A stretch of 63,255 nt of DNA. Origin: Brevundimonas diminuta 3F5N. Lineage in GTDB: Bacteria > Pseudomonadota > Alphaproteobacteria > Caulobacterales > Caulobacteraceae. The position numbers and the translations under genes are program-made. The notes beneath the pieces are model-generated. The model saw only the letters and a program-made list of their open reading frames with translations, did not search any database and had not been told where the DNA came from. Location of the stretch: the NCBI RefSeq assembly GCF_900163625.1, contig NZ_FUIE01000033.1:1-63255 (forward strand), given 5' to 3'. Shown piece by piece: positions 46,880 to 58,070 of the stretch; position 1 is the first letter of the stretch; every line of letters begins with the position of its first letter.

Positions 46880-47581
46880 CTATTTATCGTCGATCGCGGC
46901 GATCCAGTCGGGCAGTTCGCCGATGCGGCTGAGGCTGACGTAGCGGGCGTTGCCCTCCGGCGCGTCGGCCAGTTCGTGGGCCCAGGTGATGTGGTAGGGG
47001 ATGTGCGCCGCCCAGGCCCCGGCCTCGATGGCGGGCAGGACGTCGGACTTCATGGAATTGCCGGCCATCACCGCCTCGGCCGCGCCCGAGCCGTGGCGGG
47101 CGAAAACGCGGTCATAGGTCGAGCGGTCCTTCTCCGACACGATCTCGACGGCGGCGAACAGCTCGCCCAGGCCCGAGGCCGCCAGCTTTCGCTCCTGGTC
47201 CATCAGGTCGCCCTTGGTCACCAGAACCAGACGGTAGTTTTCGGCCAGTTCAGCCAGGGTTTCGTCGACGCCGGGCAGGGTCTCGACGGGGTGAACCAGC
47301 ATCTCGCGCCCGGCGGCCAGGATCTCGCGCACGATGTGGGGCGGGGCCGAGCCGTCGCACAGCTCCATCGCCGTCTCCAGCATCGACAGGGTGAAGCCCT
47401 TCACGCCGTAGCCGTAGAGCCGCAGGTTGCGCCGCTCGACCTGGGCCAGGCGGTCCATCATCACCGGCTCTTCGGCATGGTCGGCCAGCAGTTCGGCGAA
47501 CCGCTTCTGGCTGAGGCGGAAGATGGTCTCATTGTGCCAGAGGGTGTCGTCGGCATCGAGGCCGACCGTGGTGACGGGCAT
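46880..47581 (-). CDS. HAD-superfamily hydrolase
   Basis: A 233-residue phosphatase-like protein. Motif I is GLDADDTLWHNE (nucleophile Asp9), motif II LVTKGD, motif III Lys in VSEKDRSTYDRV, and motif IV GNSMKSDVLPA. The large helical cap after motif I places it in HAD subfamily I (YjjG/phosphoglycolate-phosphatase-like). Substrate unknown. ATG 47581 is the natural start. A 9-bp stem (GGGGCGGGC/GCCCGCCCC) lies just after the stop. Confidence 0.88.
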   Translation of the reverse strand: MPVTTVGLDADDTLWHNETIFRLSQKRFAELLADHAEEPVMMDRLAQVERRNLRLYGYGVKGFTLSMLETAMELCDGSAPPHIVREILAAGREMLVHPVETLPGVDETLAELAENYRLVLVTKGDLMDQERKLAASGLGELFAAVEIVSEKDRSTYDRVFARHGSGAAEAVMAGNSMKSDVLPAIEAGAWAAHIPYHITWAHELADAPEGNARYVSLSRIGELPDWIAAIDDK

Positions 47582-47700
47582 GGGCGAACTCCAGAACTTC
47601 GGCGGGGCTTTAGCACGCCTGCGCCGAGCGCTCATCCCGGTGAAGGCGCAGGGTGAATCTTGAGGGCGACGGCTGCGACATTTCGGTCTATGCGGCGAGC

Positions 47701-49008
47701 ATGAGCCAAGTCGACATCCTGCCTGAACCCTCGCACCGCATCGGCTGGGGCCTGGCCGCCCTGGTGGTGGCGGGCAATATGATCGGATCGGGCGTCTATC
47801 TGCTGCCGGCGACGCTGGCGCCGACGGGCAGCTCGAGCATCATCGGCTGGATCGTCTGCGGCATCGGGGCGGTGACCCTGGCGCTGGTGTTCGGCGGTCT
47901 GGGGCGGATGCAGCCGGAGGCGGACGGTCTGTCGGACTTCGCCCGGCGCGGTCTGGGGCGGTTCCTGGGCTATCAGACGGGGCTGGCCTATTGGGCCGCC
48001 TGCCTGACCGGCAACGTGGCCGTGGCGGTGGCGGGGACGGGTTATCTGGCCTTCTTCTTTCCGGCGCTGAAGGAGCCGATGTGGGGGGCGCTCAGCAATC
48101 TGGCGCTGATCTGGCTGACCACGGCGGCCTATGCGGCCGGGTCGAAGACGGCGGCGCGGTTCGGGGCGATCACCCTGGTGCTGGGGCTGATTCCGATCGG
48201 CCTGGCCATCATCGCCGGCGTTATCGCCTTCAGCGGCGAGACCTTCGCCGCGTCGTGGAGCCCGGCGGGCGAGCCGCTGATGAAGACGGTTCCGGCGTCG
48301 CTGGCCGTCATCTTCTGGGCCTTCCTGGGCGTCGAGAGCGCGGCGGCCCTGTCCAGCCAGGTCAAGAACCCGGCGACCGACGTGGGTCGCGCCTCGCTGG
48401 GCGGGGTTCTGCTGGCGTTCGTCGTCTATGTGGCGGCCAGCGTGGCGGTGTTCGGCGTCATCCCGGCCGACGTCCTGGCCCACTCCACCAGCCCCTACGC
48501 CGATCTGGTGGCGCGGGTGATGGGGGCCTCGGTGGCCGGTCTGGTGGCGGCCTGCGCCGTCATCAAGGCGACCGGCACCATCGCGGGCTGGACCATGATG
48601 GGCGGCGAGACGGCGCGCGCCTCGGCCGAGGCGGGTTGGCTGCCGCGCTGGTTCGGCGGGGCGCAGAAGGGCAAGACGCCCCTGTCCAACCCCCTGATCA
48701 ACGGCGTCATCATGAGCGTTCTGGTGATCGCCAGCACCCAGCCGAGGTTGGGAGAACAATTCAGCAAGCTGATCGGCGTGACCTCGGTGCTGACGCTGTG
48801 CCTGTACGCCCTGTGCTCGGTGACGCTGTGGAAGCTGACGACCAAGCCGGGCTGGCGCCTGCTGGCGGTCGGCGGGGCGGTGTTCTCGGCCTTCGCCGTC
48901 GCGGCGGCGGCGGGGGACTACATCTGGCCCAGCGTCGGATTCTTCGCCATGACCAGCCTGGCCTGGCTGTGGGTTCGCAAGCGACAGGGACGCTTCCAGG
49001 CGGCATAA
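47701..49008 (+). CDS. APC-family amino acid permease
   Basis: A 435-residue transporter with about twelve membrane segments. The first helix carries VVAGNMIGSGVYLLPATLAP, the unwound GSG substrate motif of the arginine/agmatine antiporter group. Helix 6 is VIFWAFLGVESAAALSSQVKNP. It probably exchanges or takes up a cationic or neutral amino acid. Position beside carA/carB makes an arginine-related substrate tempting but unproven. ATG 47701 is preferred. Confidence 0.88.
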   Translation: MSQVDILPEPSHRIGWGLAALVVAGNMIGSGVYLLPATLAPTGSSSIIGWIVCGIGAVTLALVFGGLGRMQPEADGLSDFARRGLGRFLGYQTGLAYWAACLTGNVAVAVAGTGYLAFFFPALKEPMWGALSNLALIWLTTAAYAAGSKTAARFGAITLVLGLIPIGLAIIAGVIAFSGETFAASWSPAGEPLMKTVPASLAVIFWAFLGVESAAALSSQVKNPATDVGRASLGGVLLAFVVYVAASVAVFGVIPADVLAHSTSPYADLVARVMGASVAGLVAACAVIKATGTIAGWTMMGGETARASAEAGWLPRWFGGAQKGKTPLSNPLINGVIMSVLVIASTQPRLGEQFSKLIGVTSVLTLCLYALCSVTLWKLTTKPGWRLLAVGGAVFSAFAVAAAAGDYIWPSVGFFAMTSLAWLWVRKRQGRFQAA

Positions 49009-49094
49009 TCAGAGGCCGTGTTGACACGGCCCCTTCATCTCTTTAGCGACCCCGCCGTTTGTCCGCCCGTATTCACTGCTAGGAGCCCTGCGCC

Positions 49095-50255
49095 ATGACG
49101 ACTCAAATCCTGTCCGGCGCCACTGGCGTCCTCGTGCTCGCAGATGGAACGGTCCTGTCGGGGATCGGCGTCGGCGCGACCGGCTCGGCCATCGGCGAGG
49201 TGGTCTTCAATACCTCGATGACGGGCTATCAGGAGATCCTGACCGACCCGTCGTACATGAGCCAGATCCTTGCCTTCACCTTCCCGCACATCGGCAATGT
49301 CGGCGTGAACCTGGAAGACGTCGAGCAGATCGGCGAGGCGCCCGAGCGCGCCGCGCGCGGCGTCATCCTGCGCGACGTGCCGACCGATCCGGCCAACTGG
49401 CGCGCCACGGGCGGGCTGGACGCCTGGATGAAGTCGCGCGGCGTCATCGGCCTGGCCGGCGTCGACACCCGCGCCCTGACCCAGCTGATCCGCGAGAAGG
49501 GCGCCCCGCACGCCGTCATCGCCCATGACCCCGAAGGCAAGTTCGACCTGGAGGCCCTGACGGCCCAGGCGCGCGACTGGAAGGGCCTGGTCGGCCTGGA
49601 CCTGGCCAAGGACGCCTCGACCACCCAGGCCTTTGAATGGACCGAGGGCGCCTGGGAATGGCCGATCGGCTACGCCAAGCCCGAGGCTGGCGACCAGTCG
49701 GTGGTGGTCATCGATTATGGCGTGAAGCGCAATATCCTGCGCGCCCTGGCCTCGACCGGCGTGAAGATCACCGTGGTCCCCGCTTCGACCACGGCCGAGG
49801 ATATCCTGGCCCGCAATCCCGACGGCGTGGTCTTGTCGAACGGTCCGGGGGATCCGGCGGCGACGGGCGAATACGCCGTGCCCGAGATCAGGAAGCTGTT
49901 GGACAGCGGCAAGCCCCTGATGGGCATCTGCCTGGGCCACCAGATGCTGGCCATCGCGCTCGGCGCCAAGACGCTGAAGATGGAGCAGGGCCACCACGGC
50001 GCCAACCACCCGGTCAAGGACCTGACCACGGGCAAGGTCGAGATCGTGTCGATGAACCACGAGTTCTCGGTCGACCGCGACAGCCTGCCCGAGGCTGTGG
50101 TTGAAACCCATGTGTCGCTTTTCGATGGTACGAATTGCGGGATTGCGCTGAAGGATAAACCCGTGTTCAGCGTGCAGCATCACCCGGAGGCCTCGTCGGG
50201 TCCGACCGACAGCCTCTATCTGTTCAAGCGTTTCGTGGATTCCATGAGGGCGTAA
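49095..50255 (+). CDS. carA: Carbamoyl-phosphate synthase small subunit
   Basis: Glutaminase subunit that supplies ammonia to CarB. A 386-residue protein with the N-terminal CPSase_sm domain (GEVVFNTSMTGYQEILTDPSY) and a class I glutamine amidotransferase domain: LSNGPGDP, the nucleophile in GICLGHQML, and His/Glu in QHHPEAS. Length is normal. Transcribed away from carB with two other genes between them. Followed by a gene starting at the next base. Confidence 0.97.
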   Translation: MTTQILSGATGVLVLADGTVLSGIGVGATGSAIGEVVFNTSMTGYQEILTDPSYMSQILAFTFPHIGNVGVNLEDVEQIGEAPERAARGVILRDVPTDPANWRATGGLDAWMKSRGVIGLAGVDTRALTQLIREKGAPHAVIAHDPEGKFDLEALTAQARDWKGLVGLDLAKDASTTQAFEWTEGAWEWPIGYAKPEAGDQSVVVIDYGVKRNILRALASTGVKITVVPASTTAEDILARNPDGVVLSNGPGDPAATGEYAVPEIRKLLDSGKPLMGICLGHQMLAIALGAKTLKMEQGHHGANHPVKDLTTGKVEIVSMNHEFSVDRDSLPEAVVETHVSLFDGTNCGIALKDKPVFSVQHHPEASSGPTDSLYLFKRFVDSMRA

Positions 50256-51221
50256 ATGGGGGCTCCCGCAGCGAGGTCCGCTTATCTCGGCTGGGTTTCT
50301 GCTGCGATCGCAGGGGAGAGGGGGGCCTCTCCGGCTATTGCGGCGGCCGAGCATGATCTGATCCTGGGCTACGCCACAGGATATGAGGCCGCCGACGTGG
50401 CGGTCTTCGTGCGCTCGTTGCGCGCGGTCTATGCTGGTCCCGTGGTGCTGGTGACGGATCAGGAGCCTGCGCTCCTGGCCTTCCTGGCCGAACACGACGT
50501 GGAGTCCGTGCCGCCCGCGTGCCTGTGCAACGGCGCCTGGCGGCCGCATGCGGTGATGCAGCGCTTCGCCGCCTTCGACATTCTGATGAGCGAGCGGCCC
50601 TGGGCGCGCAGCGTCCTGCTGACGGATGTGCGCGACGTGGTCTTCCAGGCGCCGCCGTTCGACCCGCCGCCCGCCAAGCCCGAGTTCTACGTCGAGTATG
50701 ACGGCGGGCTGAAGGGCCACGCCTTCAACATGAAATACCTGCGCGGCGTCGGCGGCGAGGACGTGGCGCGCGCCCTGGCGGACAAGCCGTGCGTCTGTGT
50801 CGGCACCGTCATGGGGCCGCGCGAGAGCATGATCCGCTTCTGCCGCACCCTGCTGATGCTGGCGGCCATTCCCCGTTCCGAGATCGGCGGCGCCTTCGGA
50901 GCGGATCAGGCGGCCTGCAACATCGCCCTGCATCTGGGGCTGGTCGAGGGCGAGGCGGCGGCCAACTACGGTCGCATCGCCACCGTCGGCCTGACGCCGA
51001 GCGAGGGCCTGTCCCTGGCGGACGGTCGGATCGTGAACCCGGATGGCGGGACCAGCGCGATCGTGCACCAGTATGACCGCCATCCGACCCTGATGGCCGC
51101 CATGCACGAACGCTGGGGCCAGGGCTTCGAGGTGCGCGAGCGGCGCCGGGGCAAGAGCCTGTCCGAGCGCGGCCGCAAGCTGAAGGACTCGCTGGCGCGG
51201 CGTCTGCCCGAACTGCGCTGA
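50256..51221 (+). CDS. Putative glycosyltransferase-like protein
   Basis: A 321-residue protein of GT-A appearance: DLILGYATGYEAADVAVFVRSLRAV, then SVLLTDVRDVVFQAPPF with a DxxD variant of the nucleotide-sugar metal site, EFYVEYDGGLKGHAFNMKYLRGV, FGADQAACNIAL, and IVHQYDRHPTLMAAMHERW, a pattern like DUF-type nucleotide-diphospho-sugar transferases. Acceptor unknown. It starts at the base after the carA stop, so is probably read from the same transcript. Confidence 0.7.
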   Translation: MGAPAARSAYLGWVSAAIAGERGASPAIAAAEHDLILGYATGYEAADVAVFVRSLRAVYAGPVVLVTDQEPALLAFLAEHDVESVPPACLCNGAWRPHAVMQRFAAFDILMSERPWARSVLLTDVRDVVFQAPPFDPPPAKPEFYVEYDGGLKGHAFNMKYLRGVGGEDVARALADKPCVCVGTVMGPRESMIRFCRTLLMLAAIPRSEIGGAFGADQAACNIALHLGLVEGEAAANYGRIATVGLTPSEGLSLADGRIVNPDGGTSAIVHQYDRHPTLMAAMHERWGQGFEVRERRRGKSLSERGRKLKDSLARRLPELR

Positions 51222-51227
51222 GCCTGC

Positions 51228-51491
51228 TCAGGGCAGGGGCGCGGCCTCGGCGCGGCGCAAGGCGGCGGCCTTGCCGATGGCGATGACGGCGGCGTGCAGC
51301 CAGTAGTCGGCGTCCTCGCTGCGCTTCTCCTGCCGACGCAGCCAGCCGCGTTGGCGCCGCAGGGCGGCGTTGGCCAGCAGGCGGGCGTGCAGGGCGCGGG
51401 GCTTGAGCAAGGGAACAGCGGGAGAGCCGGGGACGGCGACGGCGTCGGGGCCTTGGGGCTCCACCGCCGGGCGGGCGATGGCGATGAACAT
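51228..51491 (-). CDS. Small hypothetical protein
   Basis: An 87-residue protein: MFIAIARPAVEPQG, then an Arg/Ala-rich helical region (LHARLLANAALRRQRGWLRRQEKRSED) and ADYWLHAAVIAIGKAAAL. Not recognised. Its upstream region is AT-rich and contains a CtrA-type box about 180 bases away. Confidence 0.5.
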   Translation of the reverse strand: MFIAIARPAVEPQGPDAVAVPGSPAVPLLKPRALHARLLANAALRRQRGWLRRQEKRSEDADYWLHAAVIAIGKAAALRRAEAAPLP

Positions 51492-51666
51492 GGGACGAGG
51501 ACCGTTGAACTACGGCGCCGGACGCGGTCCGCGGCGGCGGCGTCATGGCGGTCCCTGCTTCTCAGGGGCCGATCGAAGAATCCACAGGTCTGTGGATAGT
51601 TCCGGCGTTATCTGAGAAAATATTGTTCATATTCAGATGCTTATCGCCGCATTGCGGCCCATATGG

Positions 51667-51681
51667 TTAATCAACCCTTAA
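51667..51681. promoter_or_regulatory. CtrA-type box TTAA-N7-TTAA
   Basis: TTAA 51667-51670, seven bases, TTAA 51678-51681: the consensus of the Caulobacter cell-cycle regulator CtrA. It lies at the 3' end of the patatin gene in an otherwise AT-rich 190-base gap and could serve the gene at 51228-51491. Confidence 0.5.
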
Positions 51682-52850
51682 GGTGACGAAACGGCGCGCG
51701 GCGGCTGCGGCGCGGCGGGGTCGACGCGCGTGTCAAAGGCGCGGCCGGACAGGGCCTGAGCTTCGCCGGCCTGGAACAGGCTGGTCATGTGGGCCTGGGT
51801 GAAGTCCAGGGTGTTGGCCTCGACCTCATCGGGAATGGCGGCGACCGACAGGGTCATGTTGTGACGGTGCGCGAACTGGGTGACGGCCGTCAGGTCCGAA
51901 CGCTGCAACGCCTTCATCATGGTGTCGAAGCTGCGCGCGGCGATGCTGACCGCCGAGATGCGCGCCACCTCGAAGCGCGGGTCCCACTGGCCGTTGACGA
52001 CGATCCAGACGCGGGCGTTGCTGAGGGGGCGGTTTGACGGGGTGTCGAGCAGTAGCGCCTGCGGCACGACCAGGAAGCTGGACACCGTGCCGCCGTCGAC
52101 GTGCAGCTCCTGAATGCGGCGGCCCTGATGCTCGACGTCCAGCAGGACAGGCGGGAAGGCGCCGGGGATGCTGGCTGAGGCGATCAGCACATTGACGAAC
52201 AGCAGGCGCGAGGCCGGATCGTCCTGCTGGGCGATGGCGCCCATGTCCCAGACGACCTGGGTCTGGGTGTCCAGGCTGGTGGTCGAGACATAGAGGCGAC
52301 GGCCCTTGCGGTGCTCTTCGGCGATGGCCGTCAGCAGCTCGGGCGAGATGTTGTTCAGCACCAGATTGGTCAGGGGCTCGGGCTTGAACACGCCGGGCAG
52401 CATCAGGGCGTAGAGACCACGCGATTTCAGCAGCTGGTCGGTCTGGCCGCTGGTGTAGGCGTGCTCCAGCGCGGGGTCGAACCGCCGGCCCGCAAAGACG
52501 AAGGGCGCGATCAGGGCGCCGGTCGAGACGCCGGTGACCACTTCGAACTGGGGCCGGTTTCCGGCCTGACTCCAGCCGACCATGACGCCTGCGCCATAGG
52601 CCCCGTTGGCCCCGCCCCCTGACAGGGCCAGGATGTCGAAAGTCCCGTCCCTGGCGGCGTTCTGCGTATTGATCGTCTCGTGCACGAAGCGGGCGCGCTC
52701 TTCCTCCGTCTGGAAGTCGTAGCGCCAGGGCGGGCTGGCGGCGGCCAGGTCGGCGGCGTCGAAGGCCGGGCGCGGAATCGTCTGGCAGGCGCCCAGCGCC
52801 AGGAAGGCGGCGGGCAGCAACATCAGAACGAGCAGACGAAGTTGGCGCAT
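51678..52850 (-). CDS. Patatin-like phospholipase lipoprotein
   Basis: A 390-residue protein with signal and lipobox LALGAC (Cys near 22). Patatin features are the oxyanion loop LSGGGANGAYGAG, the nucleophile in GVSTGAL (GxSxG), and the Asp of the dyad in HVDGGTVSS (DGG). Probably an envelope-anchored lipid acyl hydrolase. Pro/Ala tail. Own promoter region not resolved. Confidence 0.9.
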   Translation of the reverse strand: MRQLRLLVLMLLPAAFLALGACQTIPRPAFDAADLAAASPPWRYDFQTEEERARFVHETINTQNAARDGTFDILALSGGGANGAYGAGVMVGWSQAGNRPQFEVVTGVSTGALIAPFVFAGRRFDPALEHAYTSGQTDQLLKSRGLYALMLPGVFKPEPLTNLVLNNISPELLTAIAEEHRKGRRLYVSTTSLDTQTQVVWDMGAIAQQDDPASRLLFVNVLIASASIPGAFPPVLLDVEHQGRRIQELHVDGGTVSSFLVVPQALLLDTPSNRPLSNARVWIVVNGQWDPRFEVARISAVSIAARSFDTMMKALQRSDLTAVTQFAHRHNMTLSVAAIPDEVEANTLDFTQAHMTSLFQAGEAQALSGRAFDTRVDPAAPQPPRAVSSP

Positions 52851-53023
52851 GATCGCAAGGGCTCCGGCAAGGCTGGGATGACTTAAAGCCCAGTCGTGCG
52901 ACAGAAGGAAGTCAGGCGGTTGTCCCCGGACTTATCCCCAGGCGGCGTTTTGGCCGGGGGCCGTCGCGGCGGCGGGCGGGCGAGGGCTGGCCTTTGCACG
53001 CCATCGGACGGCATAGGTCAGGC

Positions 53024-54904
53024 GTGCGATTTGACGAACGGTTCATCGAGGAGCTGAAGGCCCGCCTTCGGCCGTCCGACATCATCGGGCGGACGGTGAA
53101 GCTCAAGCGTCAGGGACGCGAGTTCGTCGGCCTCAGCCCCTTCTCGAAGGAGAAGTCGCCCAGCTTCTTCGTCAATGACGACAAGGGCTTCTTCCACGAC
53201 TTCAGCTCGGGCAAGCACGGCGACGTCATCAGCTTCCTGCAGGAGACGGAGCGTCTCAGCTTCGTCGAGGCGGTTAGCCGACTGGCGGGCGAGGCCGGGA
53301 TGCAGCTGCCCGCCGAAGACCCCCAGGCCGCCGAGCGCGAGCAGAAGCGTCAGGGTCTGGCCGACTGGATGGACCTGTCCCAGAAATGGTTCGCGGCCAA
53401 TCTGCGCCGCAGCGTTGGCAAGGCGGCGCGTGAATATCTGGAAAAGCGCGGCCTGCCCGAGGATCAGTGGGAGCGCTTCGGCCTGGGCTATGCGCCCAAC
53501 GACCGCGAGGGGCTGAAGCAGGCGCTGGTCCAGCGCGGGGCGCGGCCGGGCGATCTGGTCGAGGCCGGGATGCTGATCGCGCCGGAAGGCGGGGGGCAGC
53601 CCTATGACCGCTTCCGCGACCGGCTGATGTTCCCGATCCTGGATGCGCGCGGGCGTATCGTCAGCTTCGGCGGCCGGGCGATGAACCCGGACGACCGGGC
53701 CAAATATCTGAACGGGCCGGAGACCTCGCTGTTTCACAAGGGGGCGACCCTTTACGGCCTGCCGGAAGCGCGGCGGATCATGGGCGCCGAGAGCCGGGGC
53801 GAGCAGGGCATCATCGTCGTCGAAGGCTATATGGACGTCATCGCCTGCCACCGGGCGGGCCTGCCTGCGGTCGCGCCGATGGGCACGGCCCTGACCGAAG
53901 AGCAGATGGAGCGGCTGTGGCGGGTCTCGTCCGAGCCGGTGCTGAGCTTCGACGGCGACGCGGCGGGCCTGCGCGCCGCCTATCGCTCGATCGAGCGGGC
54001 GCTGCCGCTGCTGAAGCCGGGCAAGTCCTTTCGCTTCGCCCTGCTGGAGGGCGGGCAGGATCCGGACGACATCCTGCGCGATCGCGGGGCGCCGGCCCTG
54101 CGTCAGGCCATGGCTGATACGCGGCCCTTCGCCGAGGTGCTGTTCCGCCGCGAGGTCGAGGCCGAGCCGCTGGATACGCCCGAGCGCAAGGCGGGGCTGA
54201 AGGGGCGGCTGCGTCAGGCGGCCAACGCCGTGCAGGACAAGGATCTGGCCGAACAGTACCGGCGCGACCTGTTCGACCGCTTCGACGCCCTGTTCCCGCG
54301 CCAGCAACAGCAGCGGCCGCCGCAACAGGGTGGACGGCCGGGGCCGGGCGGGCGCTGGCGTGGTCCGCCGCCCTTGCAGGGGCAGACGGCCGAGGGCGCC
54401 CAGGCCATGCAGGCGCTGTTCCGTTCGGTCGAGCCGATCGCCGCCGCCCTGGCCCACGGCGCCATCGACGACCCGGAGCGGCTGGACGATCATATGGAGG
54501 CGGTGGCGCGCTACGGTTTCGGCGATCCGGCCCTGGACGGACTGGCCCAGGAGCTGGTTCGACTGCGTTTCTCGGGCCGGACCCTTGACTCTGCCGCCCT
54601 GCGCCGCCATCTGGCCCAATCGGGTCATGATGCCTTGATGCACGAGGTCGAGAAGGCGGCGGCGAAGTCCGGCGCGCCATTCCTGGCTGCAGACAAGCCC
54701 CTCGGCGAGGCGAGGACCCGGTGGTCGCAAGCGTTCGACGCTCTGACCCGCGCAGCGGCGTTGGACGAGGCGCTGGCTTCAGCAAAGTCGGAGGCTCATC
54801 GGGCCTTCGATAACTCGGCTTTCGCTTTGGTGAAGGCCGAGCGCGATGCCCTGCGGCGAGCCATCAAGACCGGAACGATTTGGGAAGACTCGGCTTCTTC
54901 GTAA
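53024..54904 (+). CDS. dnaG: DNA primase
   Basis: Synthesises RNA primers at the replication fork. About 626 residues from GTG 53024 (RFDERFIEELKARLRPSDIIG). TOPRIM motifs are visible: IIVVEGYMDVIA with the catalytic Glu, and SFDGDAAGLRAAYRS. The N-terminal CHC2-type region reads GLSPFSKEKSPSFFVND and HDFSSGKHGDVISF, where Cys and His ligands are replaced by Ser, Lys and Asp, so zinc binding appears lost. The C-terminal DnaB-binding part follows a Gln/Pro/Gly linker. Upstream of rpoD. Confidence 0.95.
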   Translation: MRFDERFIEELKARLRPSDIIGRTVKLKRQGREFVGLSPFSKEKSPSFFVNDDKGFFHDFSSGKHGDVISFLQETERLSFVEAVSRLAGEAGMQLPAEDPQAAEREQKRQGLADWMDLSQKWFAANLRRSVGKAAREYLEKRGLPEDQWERFGLGYAPNDREGLKQALVQRGARPGDLVEAGMLIAPEGGGQPYDRFRDRLMFPILDARGRIVSFGGRAMNPDDRAKYLNGPETSLFHKGATLYGLPEARRIMGAESRGEQGIIVVEGYMDVIACHRAGLPAVAPMGTALTEEQMERLWRVSSEPVLSFDGDAAGLRAAYRSIERALPLLKPGKSFRFALLEGGQDPDDILRDRGAPALRQAMADTRPFAEVLFRREVEAEPLDTPERKAGLKGRLRQAANAVQDKDLAEQYRRDLFDRFDALFPRQQQQRPPQQGGRPGPGGRWRGPPPLQGQTAEGAQAMQALFRSVEPIAAALAHGAIDDPERLDDHMEAVARYGFGDPALDGLAQELVRLRFSGRTLDSAALRRHLAQSGHDALMHEVEKAAAKSGAPFLAADKPLGEARTRWSQAFDALTRAAALDEALASAKSEAHRAFDNSAFALVKAERDALRRAIKTGTIWEDSASS

Positions 54905-54979
54905 CCAACGAAGTCGTCGGGCGTTGTATTTTCGCCGCAGGGGCCTGATCACCCCCCGCCGGCCGTGGAGACAGACTGA

Positions 54980-56902
<1,923 letters not shown>

Positions 56903-56920
56903 TCCGGGGACGATGATTGG

Positions 56921-56955
56921 AAAAGGGCGGCTCCGACCGGGCCGCCCTTTTTTTG
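56921..56955 (+). terminator. rpoD terminator
   Basis: Stem AAAGGGCGGC 56922-56931 / GCCGCCCTTT 56941-56950 running into TTTTTTT, 20 bases after the rpoD stop. Confidence 0.92.
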
Positions 56956-56959
56956 TTTC

Positions 56960-57085
56960 TCCTCCCCATGAAATGGGGAGGTGGATCGGCGGCGTAGCCG
57001 TCGAGACGGAGGGGCCGCTGGCTTCCGCTGTCGCAAAGCCCCTCCACCACTTCGTGGTCCCCCTCCCCACGATGTGGGGAGGAGA
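56960..57085. repeat. Double CTCCCC-type inverted-repeat element
   Basis: It opens with CTCCTCCCCAT-GAA-ATGGGGAGG and closes with CCCTCCCCAC-GAT-GTGGGGAGGAG. Between them, GGCGTAGCCGTC and CCACTTCGTGG form further hairpins. It fills the gap between the rpoD terminator and the stop of the DUF1428 gene. Confidence 0.75.
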
Positions 57086-57092
57086 GCCTCGC

Positions 57093-57446
57093 TTACTGCG
57101 TCTCGTTGAAGACGGTTTCGAAGCCGCCCCACATCATGCGCTTGCCGTCGAAGGGCATGTCCATGTTCGCCATGGCGGGGTCGTCCTGCATCTTGGCCCA
57201 GGCGTCGTCTGCGGTCTTCTTGTCGGGCCAGATCAGCCAGGAAAAGACGACGGCCTCGCCGTCCTCCAGCTTCACCGCCATGGGGAAGCTGGTGACCTTG
57301 CCGTCGGGCACGTCCACACCCCAGTTCTCGATCTGGGCGGTGGCGCCGTAGCCCTTGAACAGGGGCCAGGATTGGCGCGCGGACTCGATGTAGCGCTCCT
57401 TGTTCTCGTTTTTCACGGGGGTCAGGAAGCCGGTGATGTAGGCCAT
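57093..57446 (-). CDS. DUF1428-family protein
   Basis: A 117-residue ferredoxin-like/dimeric alpha-beta barrel protein ([35 protein letters not shown] ... [27 protein letters not shown] ... [16 protein letters not shown]). The family has no known function but often travels with VOC and SRPBCC genes, as here. Last gene of the HxlR-linked cluster. Confidence 0.9.
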   Translation of the reverse strand: MAYITGFLTPVKNENKERYIESARQSWPLFKGYGATAQIENWGVDVPDGKVTSFPMAVKLEDGEAVVFSWLIWPDKKTADDAWAKMQDDPAMANMDMPFDGKRMMWGGFETVFNETQ

Positions 57447-57572
57447 TTTCGTTTCTCCTCGGGGTTTGGCCCCTATCGCTCGCCGCGCGGCGGCTCGCTG
57501 GGGCGGGGGGGATGGTCGGGGCAGGCTTGGACGGCGTCTTGGTCGAAAGCGACAGGTGAGACGGCTTAGCTT

Positions 57573-58070
57573 TTAGGCCTGCCCGATCCTGTCAGCAGCG
57601 GCCTCGATGGCGGCGATGTCGATCTTGTGCATCGTCATCATCGCCTCGAAGGCGGCCTTGGCGCGGGCCGGGTTGGGGTCGTCGTAGAAGGCCATCAGGC
57701 GGCGCGGCGTGATCTGCCAGTTCACGCCCCAGCGGTCCTTGCACCAGCCGCAGGCGCTCTCGGCCCCGCCGTTTCCGACGATGGCGTCCCACAGACGGTC
57801 GGTCTCGGCCTGGTCGTCGGTCATGATCATGAAGGACACGGCTTCGGTCTGGGGGAAGTTCGGACCGCCGTTCAGGCCGACGTAGCGCTGCCCGGCCAGG
57901 GTGAACTCGACCACCAGTTCGGACCCGGCCGGGCTGGACGGATTGTCGGCGGGGCTGGCGACGACGCGGTCGATGCGGCTGTCGGGAAGGCCCAGCGAGA
58001 CGTAGAATTCGGCCGCCTTCTTCGCCTGGCCGAGGTCGTACCAGATACAGGGAATGATCTTGTCGCTCAT
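57573..58070 (-). CDS. VOC-family protein (PhnB/3-demethylubiquinone methyltransferase-like)
   Basis: A 165-residue protein: KIIPCIWYDLGQAKKAAEFYVSLG, LAGQRYVGLNGGPNFPQTEAVSFMI and CGWCKDRWGVNWQITPRRLMAFYDD, the typical 3-dmu-9_3-mt Pfam pattern. No methyltransferase motif; substrate unknown. Its start overlaps the stop of the SRPBCC gene (ATGA). Confidence 0.9.
   Translation of the reverse strand: MSDKIIPCIWYDLGQAKKAAEFYVSLGLPDSRIDRVVASPADNPSSPAGSELVVEFTLAGQRYVGLNGGPNFPQTEAVSFMIMTDDQAETDRLWDAIVGNGGAESACGWCKDRWGVNWQITPRRLMAFYDDPNPARAKAAFEAMMTMHKIDIAAIEAAADRIGQA

Noticed and set aside
49035..51107. 690-codon minus-strand frame opposite carA and the glycosyltransferase-like gene
   Set aside because: Spans two real genes on the other strand and has shadow-type composition.
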